Assembly (NCBI GenBank): GCA_902493915.1
Contig: CABUQY010000022.1
Location: 1 to 25,307 of the forward strand
Length of the DNA stretch: 25,307 nt
Reading direction: 5' to 3'
Origin: an uncultured Collinsella sp.
GTDB lineage: Bacteria; Actinomycetota; Coriobacteriia; Coriobacteriales; Coriobacteriaceae
The position numbers and the translations under genes were made by a program. A model generated the notes under the pieces. It was not told where the DNA came from. It did not search any database and saw nothing but the letters and a program-made list of their open reading frames with translations. This document shows positions 22,652 to 25,307 of the stretch, piece after piece; positions within the stretch are counted from its first letter, which is position 1; the number at the start of each line of letters is the position of its first letter.

Positions 22652-22823
22652 GTATGCCAAGGGTAATTTGTGGCGGGGACCAGTTGTCGCAACAACCACG
22701 TCTCCCACTCACCCCAAAGTGGTGCGCTTTTCGCGGCTTTGCCGCGAAACAGCAACCGGGACGCGTATCCCCCACAACCACGTCCTTCTCCGCCCGCCGA
22801 CCTCAAGGCCGTAAACGCAGGGA
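22652..22823. other. Gene-free spacer upstream of the ribU promoter
   Basis: No credible gene. A perfect 9-bp hairpin TTTCGCGGC/GCCGCGAAA lies at 22729-22749 without a following T-run on either strand. The one open frame on the minus strand (22438-22806) has no ribosome-binding site, covers the promoter and riboswitch, and resembles no family I know. Confidence 0.4.
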
Positions 22824-22960
22824 ATCCGGGGGCGTGACGGGGGCTTCTCTCCGGAACATTCCGCAGGACGCAAAGAGGCTCCGCAGCGCGAAGCGCGATG
22901 CGGAGCCTCTTTGCATGTCCGAGGACGTTCCGGAGAGAAGCCCCCGTCCCGCCCCCGGAT
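22824..22960 (-). terminator. 137-nt nested hairpin downstream of groEL
   Basis: Stems from outside in: 11 bp (22824-22834 with 22950-22960), 21 bp (22837-22857 with 22927-22947), 4 bp (22866-22869 with 22917-22920), 16 bp (22870-22885 with 22899-22914), then GCGC-GAA-GCGC at the tip. It lies 30 bp past the groEL stop codon and probably ends or protects the groESL mRNA. It is far longer than an ordinary terminator and lacks a U-tract, so it may be a structured repeat. Confidence 0.6.
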
Positions 22961-22990
22961 CCCCGGTGGGAGTTCTAGACCTTGTCGGCC

Positions 22991-24628
22991 TTAGTACATA
23001 CCGCCGCCCTGCTGACCAGCGGTAGCAGCAGCGATAGCGTCCTCAAGCTGAGTGTTCTTGGGCACATCGGAGACGGTGGCCTCGGTGATGAGGATCAGGC
23101 TGGCGACAGAAGCAGCGTTCTGCAGGGTGACGCGGCTGACCTTGACGGGGTCGAGGACGCCCATCTCGATCATGTCGCCCCACTCGCCGTTGGCAGAGTT
23201 GAGACCCTGGCCGGCGGGCAGCTCGGCGACCTTGTCGACCACGACAGCGCCCTCAAAGCCAGCGTTCTTGGCGATGGTGGCGACCGGAGCGGTCAGAGCC
23301 TTCTTGACGATGTCGACGCCGATCTTCTCCTCGGGGTCATCGATCTCGACGGCATCGAGCGCAGGAGCAGCGTCCATGAAGGCGACGCCGCCGCCAGCGA
23401 CAATGCCCTCCTCGACAGCAGCGCGGGTGGCCTGCAGGGCGTCCTCGACGCGATGTTTGATCTCCTTGAGCTCGGACTCGGTAGCAGCGCCGACCTTGAT
23501 GACGGCAACGCCACCGGAGAGCTTGGCCAGGCGCTCCTGGAGCTTCTCACGGTCGAAGTCAGAGGTGGTGTTCTCCATCTCGCCCTTAATCTGAGCGATA
23601 CGGGCGTCGATGGCCTCCTTGGAGCCAGCGCCGCCGACGACGACGGTGTTGTCCTTAGAGATGGTGACGGACTTAGCGGTACCGAGCATATCGGCGGTGA
23701 TGTCAGCGACCTTCACGCCCAACTCGTCCAGGGCAGCCTGGCCACCGGTGAGGACGGCGATGTCCTCGAGAATGCGCTTGCGGCGATCGCCGTAGCCCGG
23801 GGCCTTGACGGCGCAGACGTTGAGGGCGCCACGGATCTTGTTGAGGACCAGGGTAGGCAGAGCTTCGCCGTCGATGTCCTCAGCGATGATGAGCAGGCCA
23901 CGGCCAGCGCGCTGGACAGCCTCGAGAACGGGCATGATGTCCTGAACGCTGGAGATCTTCTGGTCGGTGATGAGGATGTACGGATCCTTCATCACGGCCT
24001 CCATGCGGTCGTTATCCGTGACGAAGTAAGCGGAGACATAGCCCTTGTCGAACTGCATGCCCTCGACGGTGTCGATGGTGATGTCGAACGTCTGGGAATC
24101 CTCGACGGTGATGACGCCGTCCTTGCCCACGACCTCCATGGCCTCGGCGATCTTCTCGCCGACCTCGGGGTCACCGGCGGAGATGGTACCGACGGAAGCG
24201 ATCTGCTCCTTGGTCTCGACCGGCTTGGCCTGCTTCTTCATCTCGGCGACGGCGGCGTTGACGGCCTTATCGATGCCGCGACGGATGGCCAGCGGGTTGG
24301 CGCCAGCGGCGACGTTACGCAGGCCGTCGTTGACGATGGCCTGGGCGAGCAGGGTTGCGGTGGTGGTGCCGTCACCCACGGTGTCGTTGGTCTTGGTGGC
24401 GACCTCCTTCACCAGCTGAGCGCCCATGTTCTCGATGTTGTCCTCGAGCTCGATCTCCTTGGCGACAGAAACGCCGTCGTTGGTGATGGTCGGGGCACCG
24501 AACGTGCGCTGCAGCGCAACGTAGCGACCCTTGGGGCCCATGGTGACGGTAACGGCGTCGGCCAGAGTGTTGACGCCCTTGGCAAGCTTAGCGCGGGCAT
24601 CGGTGTTGAACGTAATGTTCTTTGCCAT
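22991..24628 (-). CDS. groEL: Chaperonin GroEL (60 kDa)
   Basis: ATP-driven double-ring folding chamber in the cytoplasm. The protein is 545 aa, the standard length. ATP-site motifs: TMGPKGR (29-35), NDGVSVAKEIE (50-60) and GDGTTTATLLA (85-95). The intermediate and apical domains are complete, including VEEGIVAGGGVAF. The C-terminal tail is short, with a single GGGMY rather than a long GGM repeat. The start has TTTGGAGG upstream. It lies 96 bp after groES. The plus strand opposite it is open for over 1.6 kb, a codon-bias shadow. Confidence 0.98.
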   Translation of the reverse strand: MAKNITFNTDARAKLAKGVNTLADAVTVTMGPKGRYVALQRTFGAPTITNDGVSVAKEIELEDNIENMGAQLVKEVATKTNDTVGDGTTTATLLAQAIVNDGLRNVAAGANPLAIRRGIDKAVNAAVAEMKKQAKPVETKEQIASVGTISAGDPEVGEKIAEAMEVVGKDGVITVEDSQTFDITIDTVEGMQFDKGYVSAYFVTDNDRMEAVMKDPYILITDQKISSVQDIMPVLEAVQRAGRGLLIIAEDIDGEALPTLVLNKIRGALNVCAVKAPGYGDRRKRILEDIAVLTGGQAALDELGVKVADITADMLGTAKSVTISKDNTVVVGGAGSKEAIDARIAQIKGEMENTTSDFDREKLQERLAKLSGGVAVIKVGAATESELKEIKHRVEDALQATRAAVEEGIVAGGGVAFMDAAPALDAVEIDDPEEKIGVDIVKKALTAPVATIAKNAGFEGAVVVDKVAELPAGQGLNSANGEWGDMIEMGVLDPVKVSRVTLQNAASVASLILITEATVSDVPKNTQLEDAIAAATAGQQGGGMY

Positions 24629-24724
24629 GGTAGGTAATCCTCCAAAAGAAATGTGACTCGCGTCGCCGCTTCCGAGTCCTATGCGGCGGGCGCGTTCAAA
24701 GACGAATCAGAGATTCTGACGAGA

Positions 24725-25018
24725 CTAGGCCTCGACGACAGCGTAGATGTCGTCGGCGCGCATCAGCAGATACTTCTCGCCGTCGACCTTGACCTCGTTG
24801 CCACCGAACTTACCGTAGATGACAACGTCGCCAACCTTGACGTCCATGGGGATGCGCTCACCCTTGTCGTTGACCTTGCCGGCGCCCACGGCAACGATAG
24901 TGCCGCGCTGCGGCTTCTCCTGAGCGTTGCTGGCGATGTACAGACCAGAAGCGGTCTTCTGCTCGGCCTCGTCGGGCTTGACCAGAACACGATCTGCAAG
25001 CGGCTTCAAAGACGACAT
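24725..25018 (-). CDS. groES: Co-chaperonin GroES (10 kDa)
   Basis: Heptameric lid of the GroEL chamber. The protein is 97 aa, the usual length. The beta-barrel core is VLVKPDEAEQKTASGLYIAS (12-31), in which the mobile loop (about 16-33) carries the hydrophobic GLYI contact to GroEL. VGDVVIYGKFGGNEVKVDG and LLMRADDIYAVVE complete the C-terminal half. A strong ribosome-binding site (AAGGAGGAG) precedes the ATG. It is transcribed before groEL in the same direction. Confidence 0.98.
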   Translation of the reverse strand: MSSLKPLADRVLVKPDEAEQKTASGLYIASNAQEKPQRGTIVAVGAGKVNDKGERIPMDVKVGDVVIYGKFGGNEVKVDGEKYLLMRADDIYAVVEA

Positions 25019-25045
25019 GCTTGTCTCCTCCTTTTTGGGCCGCGC

Positions 25046-25123
25046 GGTTATACCACGCGAATTAACCCTTTTTGTTTGCGTACGCGTTGAATGGTACCCA
25101 CGAATGGCGGGTTATACAACACG
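25046..25123 (-). promoter_or_regulatory. Tandem TATAAC boxes upstream of groES
   Basis: GGTTATACCACGCG (25046-25059) and GGTTATACAACACG (25110-25123) differ at 2 of 14 positions. On the minus strand each presents TATAACC; the proximal one reads TGGTATAAC, an extended -10. They could be two promoters or a pair of operator sites for groESL. Neither has a clear -35. Confidence 0.4.
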
Positions 25124-25143
25124 GAGTCAAAAAATCTTATTTT

Positions 25144-25170
25144 TTGGCACTTAGATTTTCTGAATGCCGG
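25144..25170. promoter_or_regulatory. Degenerate CIRCE-like element upstream of groES
   Basis: TTGGCACTT, nine bases, GAATGCCGG. The HrcA operator CIRCE is TTAGCACTC-N9-GAGTGCTAA. The 9-bp spacer is exact and the left arm matches 7 of 9, but the right arm matches only 5 of 9. Position upstream of groESL supports it; sequence alone does not establish it. Confidence 0.35.
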
Positions 25171-25212
25171 GGGATAACTTAGCGATGCCTCCCGTGTGGC
25201 TCCGGAGGGGCG

Positions 25213-25307
25213 GGGCGTAAGGTTTCCTGCTCGGGCAGTCCTGCTCGCACGAAGGCCACATTAAGTGGCCTTCGGCTCGTGCGGAACTCGCGATAAACCT
25301 TATGCCC
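25213..25307. other. Long nested hairpin at the window end
   Basis: GGGCGTAAGGTTT (25213-25225) pairs with 25295-25307 with one G-T pair. Inside, CGAAGGCCAC (25250-25259) pairs with GTGGCCTTCG (25265-25274), and CGCACGA/TCGTGCG gives an alternative register. It probably belongs to the 3' end of a gene outside the window. Confidence 0.5.

Noticed and set aside
22982..24637. 551-codon open frame on the plus strand opposite groEL
   Set aside because: Same shadow effect; low-complexity Asp/Gly/Leu/Val composition, exactly opposite a complete GroEL.
1..25307. CRISPR arrays, phage genes, transposases or toxin-antitoxin pairs
   Set aside because: I looked for regularly spaced repeats and known protein motifs and saw none. 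The long hairpins are not regularly spaced.

Overview
The window is a compact, GC-rich bacterial chromosome segment in which every protein gene lies on the minus strand. Only one tRNA gene is on the plus strand. Gene content and style suggest a member of the Coriobacteriia, most likely Collinsella or a close relative. The main clues are a Firmicute-type veg gene beside ispE in a high-GC genome, a lysyl-tRNA synthetase with an extra tRNA-binding domain, the murI-rph-rdgB order, and an FMN-riboswitch ECF riboflavin transporter with fused ATPases. This assignment rests on family knowledge and was not checked by a search. I see no plasmid, phage, transposase, CRISPR array or defence genes.

In the direction of transcription (high to low coordinates) the units are as follows. 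(1) groES-groEL, with two TATAAC boxes and a degenerate CIRCE-like site upstream and a 137-nt nested hairpin downstream. (2) A probable five-gene operon behind an FMN riboswitch: ribU, a fused EcfA-EcfA' ATPase, ecfT, and two paralogous pyridoxamine-phosphate-oxidase-like proteins. (3) argC-argJ-argB-argD, acetylated ornithine synthesis by the recycling route, with an inverted repeat in the leader that may bind ArgR. (4) A 612-bp gene-poor island around tRNA-Val, which holds a diverged tandem duplication carrying the tRNA 3' end and an AT-rich segment bounded by inverted repeats. (5) asnB. (6) murE, a HAD phosphatase, murI and rph, ending at a terminator. (7) rdgB-dtd. (8) veg-ispE from a clear promoter. 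(9) tRNA-Pro. (10) tatA. (11) greA-lysS.

Most genes are housekeeping: translation (lysS, dtd, tRNAs), transcription (greA), tRNA maturation (rph), nucleotide-pool cleaning (rdgB), cell wall (murE, murI), isoprenoids (ispE), protein export (tatA), chaperonin, asparagine and arginine synthesis, and riboflavin uptake. The points most worth a second look are the riboswitch operon that places a general ECF energising module and two putative flavoproteins under FMN control, the LysRS fusion, the tRNA-Val repeat, and the long nested hairpins at gene ends. I did not find a convincing new multi-gene system.
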